Source: Caballeronia terrestris (GTDB lineage: Bacteria; Pseudomonadota; Gammaproteobacteria; Burkholderiales; Burkholderiaceae). From it: a stretch of 64,000 bases of DNA. The notes below the pieces were generated by a model. That model was not told where the DNA came from. It saw only the letters and a program-made list of their open reading frames with translations, and did not search any database. The position numbers and the translations under genes were made by a program. Position 1 is the first letter of the stretch. Each line of letters opens with the position of its first letter. The stretch lies in assembly GCF_001544515.1 (NCBI RefSeq), contig NZ_FCOL02000012.1:62001-126000 (forward strand), written 5' to 3'. This document shows, in pieces, positions 25,911 through 35,024 of the stretch.

Positions 25911-26418
25911 GTTGTCTCCTGATTCTCGACCGTTGGGACAGCTTCTAAGGCCACCTCTCCGACACACTGACTGCGATGGATTGCCTGGGATGGGCAGTCC
26001 GCGTCTTCCTTCGATACCGTATTTCTTTTGATTGCTCCACTGTTGATTACGGGTTGTTCGAACTGGCTGATCGACGGGCAGTTCCAAAATCGCTATGCCG
26101 ATGAAACAGAAACAAGCCACCTTCCGATGATCTCGCGCGAACCGTCGCCTTACGATGAGGCAAAACCCGATGACGACAGGCTTGAGGCAAGCTTGTATTC
26201 GGCACGCGAGCGGATCGGCGCACGATTCGGGCCCGATCCTGGACGGCCTTTACCTTCACGCGGTGCTGCGCTTTCGGGCGCTTGTGCACTGCAACCCGTA
26301 GCGCTAAATTACTATGCGGGTGCGCAATCATAATGCGGCCGGACGGAAAATCAGAATGCGTTTTGAGCGCACAATCGGCGGGGTGGTGGGGAACGTCAAC
26401 GAGGCGGGGAGATGCGCA
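25911..26418. other. Long gene-poor region upstream of the cupin gene
   Basis: 508 bp between the MHS transporter and the cupin gene, with lower GC than the coding DNA around 26020-26110. Open frames are present but have no ribosome binding site, no sensible codon use and no recognisable protein. It presumably contains promoters for both divergent genes. Confidence 0.4.
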
Positions 26419-26808
26419 ATGTCCTCTGCATTGAACTACATGCGGCTCTACGCCGATGGCGCGGGCGAATCGCATTTCAAACCGGCAGTCATCGAGACGT
26501 TCACGCGCGAGTTCGCGCCTCCAGCGCCGGCCTTCAACGTTTCGAGCTTCATACCTGCGTTACGTAGCGGCTTCCTGCTGTTGCCTGCGGGATGGATCGG
26601 CGAGTTGCATCCGTCGCCGCTTCGCATGTGGATATTCGTTCTTCGGGGGGAGATGGAGTTCGAGGCATCGGACGGCGAGTGTCAGCCGGTCCGCACAGGC
26701 GACGTTCTCCTTCTTGAAGATACGACCGGGCGCGGGCATCGAAGTCGCGTGATCGGCGATACGGCGGCTAGATTGGCCGTCGTTGAACTTGAGCCGGAGC
26801 GCGCCTAA
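26419..26808 (+). CDS. Small cupin-domain protein
   Basis: A 129-aa single-domain protein. The pattern GWIGELHPSPLRMWIFVLRG then EMEF, followed by VRTGDVLLLEDTTGRGHRSR, is that of a cupin beta-barrel. The usual metal-binding HxH pair is not complete, with one His in ELHPS and one in GHRSR. Start at 26419 with GGGGAGA upstream. The function is unknown. Its TAA overlaps the TAG of the convergent small gene. Confidence 0.65.
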   Translation: MSSALNYMRLYADGAGESHFKPAVIETFTREFAPPAPAFNVSSFIPALRSGFLLLPAGWIGELHPSPLRMWIFVLRGEMEFEASDGECQPVRTGDVLLLEDTTGRGHRSRVIGDTAARLAVVELEPERA

Positions 26809-27008
26809 TCCCTCAACCGGATCTCGGATACGAACACAAACGGTGCAGCGACATCGCCGCCGTGGAAATACCCGCTGCATGCACAGACCGCGAGCCGTTC
26901 CAGGTTCTCCGAGTCGTATTGCGCCGCTTCGGTGCGTTGAGGCTTCGCCGGTCGGCGCCAGGCCTTGGCAAGACGCGCTGCCATGTCAAGTCGAGTGAGC
27001 ATTTTCAT
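26805..27008 (-). CDS. Hypothetical small protein
   Basis: A 67-aa protein from the ATG at 27008 behind GGGAGAGA. N-terminal amphipathic, basic segment (MKMLTRLDMAARLAKAWRRP) and a C-terminal part with CACSGYFHGGDVAAPFVFVS. No family recognised. It ends inside the stop region of the convergent cupin gene. Confidence 0.45.
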   Translation of the reverse strand: MKMLTRLDMAARLAKAWRRPAKPQRTEAAQYDSENLERLAVCACSGYFHGGDVAAPFVFVSEIRLRD

Positions 27009-27201
27009 TCGTCTCTCCCTACGCTGGGACGATCCCTCTCTCCAAGCATAGGCCTCCAATAAAACGAACATAACGATCGATTGGTCATTTCGATATTGGC
27101 CAGAGCAAAGGGCTTGGAAAACGCCTTCCATACGCCCCACTGAAAATGCTTATTGCTTTTGATTGTTTCAAAGTGGTGCGTGTCAGGTATAGGTTTACTG
27201 C

Positions 27202-27972
27202 ATGAACCTACCCTCCAGTTCGTCAAAACCCGTCGCGTGGATCGCCGGTGTCGGTGCATCGGCCGGACTCGGTGCCGCCGTCGCACGCCGCTTCGCCAAC
27301 GAAGGCTTCGCCGTCGCGCTAACGGGGCGTACCGAATCGCGCGTCGAAGCCCTCGCCGATGAAATCCGCGCCGCTGGCGCAGAAGCCCACGCATTCCCCG
27401 GCGACGTGGCGGACGAGGCATCGATCAAACGCATCGCCGCGCGCGTGAGCGAAACCGGTGCGCTGCATGTGGCGGTCTTCAACGCGGCGAGCGGGGTCCG
27501 CGCACCATCGCTCAACCTGACCGCCGATCAACTCGAAGACGCGCTGCGCGTCAACGTCATTGGCGGCTTCGTGTTCGCTCAAGCCGCTCTGCGCGCGCTG
27601 CTCGACAACGGCCGCGATGCAGAGGCATCGCACGGTCTCGGCACCCTGCTCTTCACCGGCGCCACCGCCGCGTTGCGCGGAAGGCCACCGTTTGCCGCGT
27701 TCGCAGCCGCGAAGGCCGCGCTGCGCTCGCTGTCGCAAAGCTTCGCGCGCGAGTTCGGGCCGCGTGGCATCCACGTCGCGCATGTTGTGATCGACGGCGG
27801 GATCGATGGCGAACGGCTGCGTCAGGGCGCGCCGCAACGTGTCGAGCAGGCAGGCGCCGACGGCCTGCTGCTGCCCGACGCCATCGCCGAAACGTACTGG
27901 CAACTTCATGTGCAGCATCGAAGCGCATGGACGCAGGAGATCGACCTGCGCCCCTACAAGGAACCGTTCTGA
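27202..27972 (+). CDS. SDR-superfamily protein lacking the catalytic Tyr and Ser
   Basis: A 256-aa Rossmann-fold protein with a cofactor motif GVGASAGLGAAVARRFA (residues 16-32) and an FNAASG block (residues 93-98). The usual YxxxK is FAAAK here (Phe167, Lys171), and the catalytic Ser position near 154 holds Ala/Thr. It may therefore have altered chemistry or act as a binding protein. It is 13 bp upstream of a CmcJ-like gene and likely in one operon with it. A GC-poorer stretch precedes the ATG. Confidence 0.75.
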   Translation: MNLPSSSSKPVAWIAGVGASAGLGAAVARRFANEGFAVALTGRTESRVEALADEIRAAGAEAHAFPGDVADEASIKRIAARVSETGALHVAVFNAASGVRAPSLNLTADQLEDALRVNVIGGFVFAQAALRALLDNGRDAEASHGLGTLLFTGATAALRGRPPFAAFAAAKAALRSLSQSFAREFGPRGIHVAHVVIDGGIDGERLRQGAPQRVEQAGADGLLLPDAIAETYWQLHVQHRSAWTQEIDLRPYKEPF

Positions 27973-27985
27973 AGAGGAGCACCCG

Positions 27986-28849
27986 ATGGCGACCGTACTC
28001 ACCGACGATCCGCAAACGCAAGCGCCGCACGCGGTCGAGGCCGAGCTGAATTACTTGCAGGCGGGCGAAGGACGGCCCGTCACCTACACGTTCGAGCCTC
28101 CGCCCGGCACGCCGTGGACGTCGGGCACGCTCGAACCGCGCCGCGTACGCATCAGCGACGCGCGGCCGCTCGCCGCCGCGGGTGCGCTGTCGCTGCATAC
28201 GAGCGGGTTCGAACGCGTCGCGCACGCGAGCGCGCTGCGCGATTTCTCCGACGATTCGGCGATCCGCTCGATCTACTATCCGGAAGCCGAGAAGCTGCTT
28301 TTGAGCGTGACCGGCGCGGGAAAGGCGCTTATCTTCGATCACACCTTGCGCGACAGTCAGAACGGCTCGCGCGCCACCGCGTCGTTGCGCGAGCCCGTGC
28401 GCCGCGTGCACAACGACCAGACCTTCGTGTCCGGCCCGCGCCGCGTGCGCGATCATCTGCCACCGGCCGAAGCCCGCCAGCGGCTGCGGCACCGCTTCGC
28501 GATCGTGAACCTGTGGCGTCCGATCGACGTCGTCGAGCAGTTGCCTCTCGCGCTGTGCGATTCGCGCACGATCGCCCCCGACGATCTCGTGCCGAGCGAT
28601 CTCGTCTATCGCGACAAGGTCGGCGAGACGTTTTCGTTCACGTTCAATCCGGCGCATCGCTGGTACTACTTCCCGAAGCTGCGTCCCGACGAGCCGCTGT
28701 TAATCAAGATCTACGACTCGCGCACCGACGGCACCGCGCGGCTCACCGCGCACACTGCGTTCGAACACCCGGAGACGGCCGCCGATGCGCGTCCGCGTCG
28801 AAGCATCGAGTTGCGCGCACTGATCTTCTGGCCTGACAGCGAAGCGTGA
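27986..28849 (+). CDS. CmcJ/NvfI family oxidoreductase-like protein
   Basis: A 287-aa protein resembling the family named for the cephamycin C factor CmcJ and the fungal NvfI oxygenase. Recognisable parts are AIRSIYYPEAEKLLL, ALIFDHTLRDS, REPVRRVHNDQT, and the C-terminal HRWYYFPKLRPDEPLLIKIY with DSRTDGTARLTAHTAFEHP. Conserved His/Asp positions would suit an iron site. The start at 27986 has GAGGAG upstream. Placed between an SDR-like gene and an ABC importer, it probably modifies the imported compound. The substrate is unknown. Confidence 0.75.
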   Translation: MATVLTDDPQTQAPHAVEAELNYLQAGEGRPVTYTFEPPPGTPWTSGTLEPRRVRISDARPLAAAGALSLHTSGFERVAHASALRDFSDDSAIRSIYYPEAEKLLLSVTGAGKALIFDHTLRDSQNGSRATASLREPVRRVHNDQTFVSGPRRVRDHLPPAEARQRLRHRFAIVNLWRPIDVVEQLPLALCDSRTIAPDDLVPSDLVYRDKVGETFSFTFNPAHRWYYFPKLRPDEPLLIKIYDSRTDGTARLTAHTAFEHPETAADARPRRSIELRALIFWPDSEA

Positions 28850-28912
28850 GAGAGGCTGCATCCGTGTACACGAGCTAACCTAAGCACGTTTTATTGGTTG
28901 GACTGTCGTTTG

Positions 28913-28980
28913 CCTGAAGCGAGAATTTCCGGTAACGCGCTTAACACTTCGCGCCCGATTCCTCGCTTCCATTCTTCAGG
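28913..28980 (+). promoter_or_regulatory. Alternative stem structures in the leader of the ABC operon
   Basis: CCTGAAG (28913-28919) can pair with CTTCAGG (28974-28980), or the overlapping GAAGCGAG (28916-28923) with CTCGCTTC (28962-28969). The two share bases. This lies just before the binding-protein start at 28990. No known riboswitch is recognised. Confidence 0.3.
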
Positions 28981-28989
28981 TTCAATCCA

Positions 28990-30066
28990 ATGACGGCCTC
29001 TCACTTGTCGCTCCGTTCACTCGGACTCAAACGTTCCTTCATCACGGCGTGCGTGGCGGCCGCAGTGGTTATGCTCGCCGCCTGCAAGCCCCAGGATGGT
29101 GCGACGCAGTCATCGGCGAGCGCGGCGTCTGCGCGTCAGGAAGTCACATACTTCAAGTATCCCGACAACCCCGCGTTCGACCTCGTCTATCTCGCCGACA
29201 AGCTCGGCTATTTCGAGAACACGAGCACGCGTCCCAAGTACGTGGGCAAGGTTTCGGCGCCGCAGATCATCCCGCTCGTCGGAACCGGTGAGATCGACTT
29301 CGGCACGCGCATGGTGCCGCTCGTCATCTCGGCGATCGCGAGCGGCGCGGACATCAAGGTCGTGTCCGCCGGCGGCGAGACGCTGCCGGACGCGCCGCAC
29401 ATGAAGTATTTCGCGCGCAAGGACTCGGGCATTCGCGAGCCGAAGGACTTCGAAGGCAAGACCGTCGCGTTCAACAGCTTTGGCGCATGCGCGGAGTTCG
29501 TGACGAAGAAGTATCTGTCGCAGCACGGCGTGGACGTGTCGAAGGTGAACTGGCTCGTCGTGCCCGACAACCAGTCGCAGCAGGCGCTCGTCACGAAGAA
29601 CGTCGATATCGCGATCATTCATCCACCGTTCTCCGGTGCCGCCGAGCACGATGCGCAGCTCCACAAGCTGTGGAGCGACTGGGACGAAGACGGCGGCCTC
29701 GGCGGCATGGCGCCGTATAGCGTGAACGGTGCGTTTGCGCGCGCGCATCCGCAAGCGGTGAAGGATTTTGTGAGCGCGATCGCAAAGGCAGGCAACTGGG
29801 TCAACGAGCATCCCGACGAAGCGCGCAAGCTGACCGCCGAACGGCTCGGCATCGACGTGAATCTCGTCGAGCGCTATGCGTATGTGAAGGACCTCGTCGT
29901 CACCGAGCCGCCGATCCAGTACTACATCGACATCCTCGAACAGGCCGGGAAAATCCCCAAGGGCAAGGTCGCGGTGAAGGACGTCTATACGAACGAATTC
30001 AACGCGCTTGCCGGGAAGCAATCGCAGGCTAACGCGACGCCCGGCGTCGCCGGGAGCCGCTCATGA
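28990..30066 (+). CDS. NitT/TauT-type ABC transporter binding lipoprotein
   Basis: A 358-aa exported binding protein. The N-terminal signal ends MLAACKPQDG, a lipobox, so it is probably a membrane-anchored lipoprotein. The SsuA/NrtA-like core contains IIPLVGTGEIDFGTRM, FNSFGACAEFVTKKYL and VDIAIIHPPFSGAAEHD. It lies 140 bp after the CmcJ-like gene and overlaps the ATPase gene by 4 bp. The substrate class could be a sulphonate, nitrogenous or aromatic compound. Confidence 0.85.
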   Translation: MTASHLSLRSLGLKRSFITACVAAAVVMLAACKPQDGATQSSASAASARQEVTYFKYPDNPAFDLVYLADKLGYFENTSTRPKYVGKVSAPQIIPLVGTGEIDFGTRMVPLVISAIASGADIKVVSAGGETLPDAPHMKYFARKDSGIREPKDFEGKTVAFNSFGACAEFVTKKYLSQHGVDVSKVNWLVVPDNQSQQALVTKNVDIAIIHPPFSGAAEHDAQLHKLWSDWDEDGGLGGMAPYSVNGAFARAHPQAVKDFVSAIAKAGNWVNEHPDEARKLTAERLGIDVNLVERYAYVKDLVVTEPPIQYYIDILEQAGKIPKGKVAVKDVYTNEFNALAGKQSQANATPGVAGSRS

Positions 30067-30899
30067 GCGAGACGGCGCGTCATCGGGACAAGATCGTCGC
30101 GCGCGATCTCTCGCTCGCCTATGCGAGCCAGACGGTGCTGAAGGGTTTCGATCTCGCCGTGCGCGAGGGCGAATTCCTCTCGCTGCTCGGGCCGAGTGGC
30201 TGCGGCAAGTCGACGTTCCTCAACATCCTCGCCGGGCTCGTGCCGCACACGTCGGGCGATATCCGCATCGACGGGCAGCCGGTCATCGCCGTGCGCGACA
30301 AGCTCGGCGTCGTGTTTCAGGGCTATGCGCTTTTTCCGTGGCGCACGGTGCGCAAGAACGTCGAGACCGGGCTGGAGATTCGCGGCGTGAATCGCGCGCA
30401 ACGCAGAGCGGAGGCGGAGCGGTATCTGCAACTCGTCGGGCTGATCGATTTCGCTGATCACTATCCGCATCAGCTCTCCGGCGGCATGCGGCAGCGCGTG
30501 GCGATCGCGAGGGCGCTTGCCTATGGTCCCGAGGTCCTGCTGATGGACGAGCCGTTCGGCGCACTCGATGCGCAGACGCGCGAGTCGCTGCAACAGGAAC
30601 TGCTCGGCATCTGGGAGCAGAGCGCGAAGACGGTCGTGTTCGTCACGCACAGTATCGACGAAGCGATTTTTCTGTCGGACCGCGTGGCCGTCATGGGACG
30701 CGGGCCGGGACGTGTGAAGGAGATCATCGACGTCGATCTGCCGCGTCCGCGTGGGCCGGCGATTCGTCATTCGGCTGCGTTCATCGCGCTCAGGCAGCGC
30801 GCCTGGAATAGCCTGAGCACGGAGATCGGCGCGTTGCGGAGCGTCGCGGCTTCTATCGAGACGCCTGACGACATCTACGCCGGAGCGCCCCATGTCTGA
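30063..30899 (+). CDS. NitT/TauT-type ABC transporter ATP-binding protein
   Basis: A 278-aa cytoplasmic ATPase: Walker [10 protein letters not shown] (about residue 40), Q-loop in VFQGYALFPWRTV, signature LSGGMRQRVAIARAL, Walker B LLMDEPFGALD and the switch His in VTHSIDEA. Typical of SsuB/TauB/NrtD. The start overlaps the upstream stop (ATGA), and the end overlaps the permease start by 8 bp. Confidence 0.92.
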   Translation: MSETARHRDKIVARDLSLAYASQTVLKGFDLAVREGEFLSLLGPSGCGKSTFLNILAGLVPHTSGDIRIDGQPVIAVRDKLGVVFQGYALFPWRTVRKNVETGLEIRGVNRAQRRAEAERYLQLVGLIDFADHYPHQLSGGMRQRVAIARALAYGPEVLLMDEPFGALDAQTRESLQQELLGIWEQSAKTVVFVTHSIDEAIFLSDRVAVMGRGPGRVKEIIDVDLPRPRGPAIRHSAAFIALRQRAWNSLSTEIGALRSVAASIETPDDIYAGAPHV

Positions 30900-31743
30900 T
30901 CAAACGGTCAGGGCCCGCGAGATTCCGACAGGAACTGAACGTCGCGAGGCCGCCGCGCCATCCATCGATCGACGCGCCCGACTCTGGGCCACGTTCGATC
31001 GAAGCATCGCGCTCGTCGGCTTTCTCCTGCTGTGGGAATTGCTGCCGAGGCTCGGCGTCGTGAGTGCTGCGTATCTCAGCCCGCCGTCGGCCGTGTTCGC
31101 GGCGATCGTCCGGCTCTTCGACGGCGGCGAAGTTTGGAAGCACCTGAGCGCCAGCGCGATCCGATCGATCAGCGGACTGTTGCTCGCGGTCGCGGGCGGC
31201 GTCGTCTGCGGCTTCACGCTCGGATGGTTTCGCCGCGCCGAGCGTATCGCCGATCCGCTCTATCAGTTGCTGCGCCAGGTTTCCGCGTTCGCGCTGTTTC
31301 CGGTCTTCATGCTGTTCCTCGGGATCGGCGAATCGTCGAAGATCGCGATCATCGTGTGGGCCGCGTTCTGGCCGGTGCTGCTCAACACGATCTCGGGCGT
31401 GAAGCAGGTGGAACGCATCTTCATCGACGGTGCGCGGTCGATGGGCGCGTCGCAAGGGTTCATCTTTGCGAAGGTCGTGCTGCCCGCGGCGTTGCCCGAG
31501 ATCCTGACGGGCATCCGGATCGCGGGCGCGTACAGCATCACGGCGCTCGTCGCGGCCGAGATGATCGGCGCGCGTTCGGGACTCGGCTTTTACACGCTGA
31601 ACTCGCAGGAGACGTTCCAGATTCCCGACATGTACGCGGGCATCGTGCTGCTCGCGCTCTTCGGGCTCGCGATCAACCAGAGCCTGTCGCTGCTTGAGCG
31701 GCGGCTGCTCAGGTGGCGGGTGGGCCTGGCACAGAATGGCTAG
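30892..31743 (+). CDS. NitT/TauT-type ABC transporter permease
   Basis: A 283-aa inner-membrane permease with about six hydrophobic segments. The EAA-type loop (IDGARSMGASQGFIFAKVVL, then PAALPEILTGIRI) and AAEMIGARSGLGF are typical of SsuC/TauC. It overlaps both neighbouring genes by 8 bp, so the operon is tightly coupled. Confidence 0.9.
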   Translation: MSDQTVRAREIPTGTERREAAAPSIDRRARLWATFDRSIALVGFLLLWELLPRLGVVSAAYLSPPSAVFAAIVRLFDGGEVWKHLSASAIRSISGLLLAVAGGVVCGFTLGWFRRAERIADPLYQLLRQVSAFALFPVFMLFLGIGESSKIAIIVWAAFWPVLLNTISGVKQVERIFIDGARSMGASQGFIFAKVVLPAALPEILTGIRIAGAYSITALVAAEMIGARSGLGFYTLNSQETFQIPDMYAGIVLLALFGLAINQSLSLLERRLLRWRVGLAQNG

Positions 31744-32608
31744 GGCCGGCTTTTCCGATGCAGGCGCTGGGTGGCTTCGCTGGCTGCCGGCCGGGTTGGC
31801 AGCGCTTACTGTTTTAGCTGCGCTTACGTGGGCAGATACCCTGCGAACGTACTTCGATACCGATCGCGCTTTCGCTGCGGCGTCCGCACGCGGCACGCTG
31901 CTCGTGGCCGTGCCGCCGCGGCCTCAGCCAACGCTGACCGTCGGCCATGTGGACCGGACGCTGCGCGCGCCGGATTCCTTTTCCGCCGCGCTCGCCAATG
32001 ATCTCGGACGCCGCGCGGGTCTGCCGGTCACCTTCGTGCTCGTCGAGCCGCGCGCGGCGCAAGAGGCGGTGCGCTCGGGCAAAGCGGATGTAGCGATTGC
32101 CGGCCTGCCCTTCGCGCCCGATGCATCGCTCGCTTTCGCGCCGACGTCCTATGCGACCGGGCGCGGCCTCGCGCTCGTGCTGCGGCATGGCAACGTGAAA
32201 GATTGGGACGATCTGCGCGGACGTGCGATCTGCGCATCGGCGGGAAGTCCGTTTGCAGCGCAAACAGCGCGTCGCTATCACTCGAGTTTGCAGAGCTTCG
32301 AGCGACCGCTCGACGCTTTGCTCGCGTTTCAAGCCGGCGAATGCGCGGCACTCGTCGACGATGAACTCGTCGTCCGCGCTTTGCTCAAGCAATCCGGCTG
32401 GGCTTACTATCGCGCGTTGCCCGGCACGATCGCGGCATCGCCCGCGTTCATTGCATCGGCGGGCGGCGATGCGGCCACCGCCGCCTTCATCGATGACGCC
32501 GTGCGCGACTGGCGCCGTGGCCGCTGGCTATCGACGGTTCGGCAGGATCTCGCGAGCCGTCTCGCCTTCGACATGTTCAACGCAGAGAACGACTTGTATT
32601 GCCATTGA
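31736..32608 (+). CDS. Extra periplasmic binding-protein-like subunit with N-terminal anchor
   Basis: A 290-aa protein. One hydrophobic segment (LPAGLAALTVLAALTWA) near residues 16-32 has no clear cleavage or lipobox, so it may stay as an anchor. The rest resembles a type II periplasmic binding domain of the amino acid family: SFSAALANDLGRRAGLPVTF, GKADVAIAGLPF and LLAFQAGECAALVDDELVV. It overlaps the permease stop by 8 bp (ATGGCTAG). It may supply a second substrate or sense it for the importer. Confidence 0.7.
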   Translation: MARAGFSDAGAGWLRWLPAGLAALTVLAALTWADTLRTYFDTDRAFAAASARGTLLVAVPPRPQPTLTVGHVDRTLRAPDSFSAALANDLGRRAGLPVTFVLVEPRAAQEAVRSGKADVAIAGLPFAPDASLAFAPTSYATGRGLALVLRHGNVKDWDDLRGRAICASAGSPFAAQTARRYHSSLQSFERPLDALLAFQAGECAALVDDELVVRALLKQSGWAYYRALPGTIAASPAFIASAGGDAATAAFIDDAVRDWRRGRWLSTVRQDLASRLAFDMFNAENDLYCH

Positions 32609-32614
32609 GCGCGC

Positions 32615-34993
32615 TCACTGCCCCTGAACCTGCCACTGCAAGACTGGATGGGTAGCGCCCGCCGGAATGACCCACGTCCCCCCCAGCCCAAAATTCCACG
32701 ACGGCGCGAAGCTCTCGGATGTGCTCATCTGCGCCGTGGTGAGTCCGTTCGCGACGGGTACATACGGACCGCCGTCCGACTGGCCGCTCGCTTCGACGTC
32801 CCAGTAGACGTTGGTCGAGCCCGGGTTGTTCGAATCGAACAGGCCGCCGCGCGGCCCCGGCCCGAGTCCGTTCGTGACGATGGAGATGGAGAAAGACTCG
32901 TCCACCGTGCCCCCGTTGCCCTCCACGAGCCCTGCCGCGCCGCTGATCTCTCCGCCCACGTTCCCCGCCGCGTACGATTGCCGCACCGTGCCGTTGTTCA
33001 GCCCAACCAGGCCGCCGCTCGACGAATGCGAGCCGCCGCCAACCGAGCCGGTCGCGAACGATTGCAGGATCGTGCCGTTGTTCACGCCAACGAGCCCGCC
33101 GAATTCCCCTGAGCCGCCAACCTCCGCGCTGCTCCACGAGCGCTCGATGATGCCGTCGTTCTGGCCGACGAGTCCGCCTCCGTAGATCGCGATCGTTTCC
33201 GGCGAGCCGACGCTGCCGATCGAATACGAGTTCGTGATCAGCCCGCGGTTGCGTCCCGCGATGATGCCGCCGGTGCCGTTCGAGGCGGGGTCCGCGCCGC
33301 CCGATACGCCGAGATTGCGCACGACACCCGCCGTGCCGATCACGGCGAAGAGGCCCGCATATTCAAACGCCGACGGATCGGAAAGGCGGCTGCCCACGCC
33401 ACGCAACACGTGGCCCAAGCCGTCGAACTGCCCGTTGAACTCCGCGTCCGCGCCGACCCCAATGCCGTTGAACGCCGGATCGCCGGCCGCGCCGGTTACG
33501 TCCTTGCCGAGCGCGTAGATGCCGTTGAGATTGTCGGCGACGTGCGTGAGATCGGCGATCGAATTCACCAGCCGATACGCCGTGAGCTGCGTCTTCAGGC
33601 CGCTGTAAGGCGCCGCGCTCCACGCCGCGTTCGTGCGGATCGTGCCCGGCACGAAGGCGCCGTTCATGTCGTAGAGCGCCGCGACGAACCCCGAGCTGCG
33701 CGACCAGTCGATCGTGCCGCGATTGGTCACGCCCGCGCCGTTGTCGATGCCGCTCGCGTCCGCGCGCAGCGTCAGGTTGCCCGCGCCGGCGTTGCCGAGC
33801 GTCGTCGTCGAACCGATCGTGACCGAGTGGAACGCGTTGACCGCAAGCGACGCGCCGCCGTTCCAGCGCAAGGTCGAGAGCAGGTTGACGTCGCCTTGCG
33901 TCGCATTCAGCGCGACCGATGTTCCCTGCGACAACTGCGTCGCGAGAATCGCCGCCGTCAGCGGACCGATGTCGAGCCGTGGCGTATTCAGGTTCCATTG
34001 CGCGGCGCGGATGTCGGCATCGTCGAGATGGAGGGCGTTCGCGGCCGTATCGACCGTGCCGCCGCTGCCGGAGACCTCCGTCGCGTCGATGCGGCTGTGC
34101 ACGTGCGCCGTGCCCTTCGGCGCCACGAGCCATATGTGGCCGTCGCGCGTGGCGGTGCCCGTCGCGCGCAGCGCCGTGTTGTTGCCGGCGAGCGCGAACA
34201 CGTTGCCGTCGGCGGCTTGCAGCGCGATGCGCGCCGCTTCGATCGTGCCTTTGTTGACCGCGTCCCCATGACTGCCGGTCGCGGACACGAAGGTTTGCGG
34301 CGTGGCGGCAGGATCGTAGATCAGCGGGCCCTTGATCTGCACGCTATCGCCGACGGCCAGTTCCACCGAGCCCTTCGGCGCGCCGATGCTGCCGTCGTTC
34401 TCGGCGAGCGTGCGTGAGACGAGGTAGACGTTGCCGCCGCTCGAACTGATCTTCCCCATGTTCACGACGGTGCCGCTGCCCGTGCCCGCGAAAAGCGGCG
34501 TATCGCCGTTCATGAAGTGATCGTTGTCGGTATCCAGTGTGGCGGCAACGAAGTGGCCGCCGGTCGTGACCACGCCGTTCTTACCGATCAGCACGCCCTG
34601 CGGATTGACGAGGTAGAAGTGGCTCGTCGCGCTCAGCGTGCCGTCGATCACCGAGCGCTCGTTACCGGTGACGCGCGCAAGCGTCGAGTTGTAAATGCCG
34701 CCGTTGTTTACGTTGACGGTATTGCCGTTGCCGATCGAAAAGCTGGTCCAGTCGATCACGGCTCGCTGCGTGTCTTGCGTGACGTTGAGCGTGTTGCCCT
34801 GCACGGCAATCGTGCCGCTGCCTGCAACGAAACGGCCGCCTGCCGGTAGCGGGCCTGCGGCAAACGCGAGTTGTGTCGCGCCGATGGCAAGCAACAGCAC
34901 AAGCTTCGCGAGACGATCTGAGGTACGACATGCATTCCTGAAACGCCCGCGCATGCGGGAGCCCGGTCCCATCGAACAGGGATCGTTCGCCAT
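32615..34993 (-). CDS. Filamentous haemagglutinin-type (TpsA) secreted protein with GLUG repeats
   Basis: A 792-aa secreted protein. After a long signal region (LVLLLAIGATQLAFA) comes the TPS-type secretion domain (SGTIAVQGNTLNVTQDTQRA, TLARVTGNERSVIDGTL, FYLVNPQGVLIG). The middle is a beta-helix, and near the C-terminus there are about five GLUG-type repeats (GGLVGQNDGIIERSWSSAEV, GGLVGVNNGTILQSFATGSV and similar). It is much shorter than classical adhesins. No TpsB transporter gene is in the window. ATG at 34993 behind AAGGAGA. It converges on the ABC operon, with 6 bp between stops. Confidence 0.85.
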   Translation of the reverse strand: MANDPCSMGPGSRMRGRFRNACRTSDRLAKLVLLLAIGATQLAFAAGPLPAGGRFVAGSGTIAVQGNTLNVTQDTQRAVIDWTSFSIGNGNTVNVNNGGIYNSTLARVTGNERSVIDGTLSATSHFYLVNPQGVLIGKNGVVTTGGHFVAATLDTDNDHFMNGDTPLFAGTGSGTVVNMGKISSSGGNVYLVSRTLAENDGSIGAPKGSVELAVGDSVQIKGPLIYDPAATPQTFVSATGSHGDAVNKGTIEAARIALQAADGNVFALAGNNTALRATGTATRDGHIWLVAPKGTAHVHSRIDATEVSGSGGTVDTAANALHLDDADIRAAQWNLNTPRLDIGPLTAAILATQLSQGTSVALNATQGDVNLLSTLRWNGGASLAVNAFHSVTIGSTTTLGNAGAGNLTLRADASGIDNGAGVTNRGTIDWSRSSGFVAALYDMNGAFVPGTIRTNAAWSAAPYSGLKTQLTAYRLVNSIADLTHVADNLNGIYALGKDVTGAAGDPAFNGIGVGADAEFNGQFDGLGHVLRGVGSRLSDPSAFEYAGLFAVIGTAGVVRNLGVSGGADPASNGTGGIIAGRNRGLITNSYSIGSVGSPETIAIYGGGLVGQNDGIIERSWSSAEVGGSGEFGGLVGVNNGTILQSFATGSVGGGSHSSSGGLVGLNNGTVRQSYAAGNVGGEISGAAGLVEGNGGTVDESFSISIVTNGLGPGPRGGLFDSNNPGSTNVYWDVEASGQSDGGPYVPVANGLTTAQMSTSESFAPSWNFGLGGTWVIPAGATHPVLQWQVQGQ

Positions 34994-35024
34994 GTCAGTC
35001 TCCTTCATTCTGCGAAGCTAACTA

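Noticed and set aside
24468-25922. A long open frame (484 codons) on the plus strand
   Set aside because: Fully antisense to the MHS transporter; its translation is rich in Arg, Asp and His as expected for GC-rich shadow frames, and has no ribosome binding site or known motif.
26028-26333. A 101-codon plus-strand frame with a lipobox-like ITGCSN
   Set aside because: No ribosome binding site, no signal-like charge before the hydrophobic part and no protein-like remainder.
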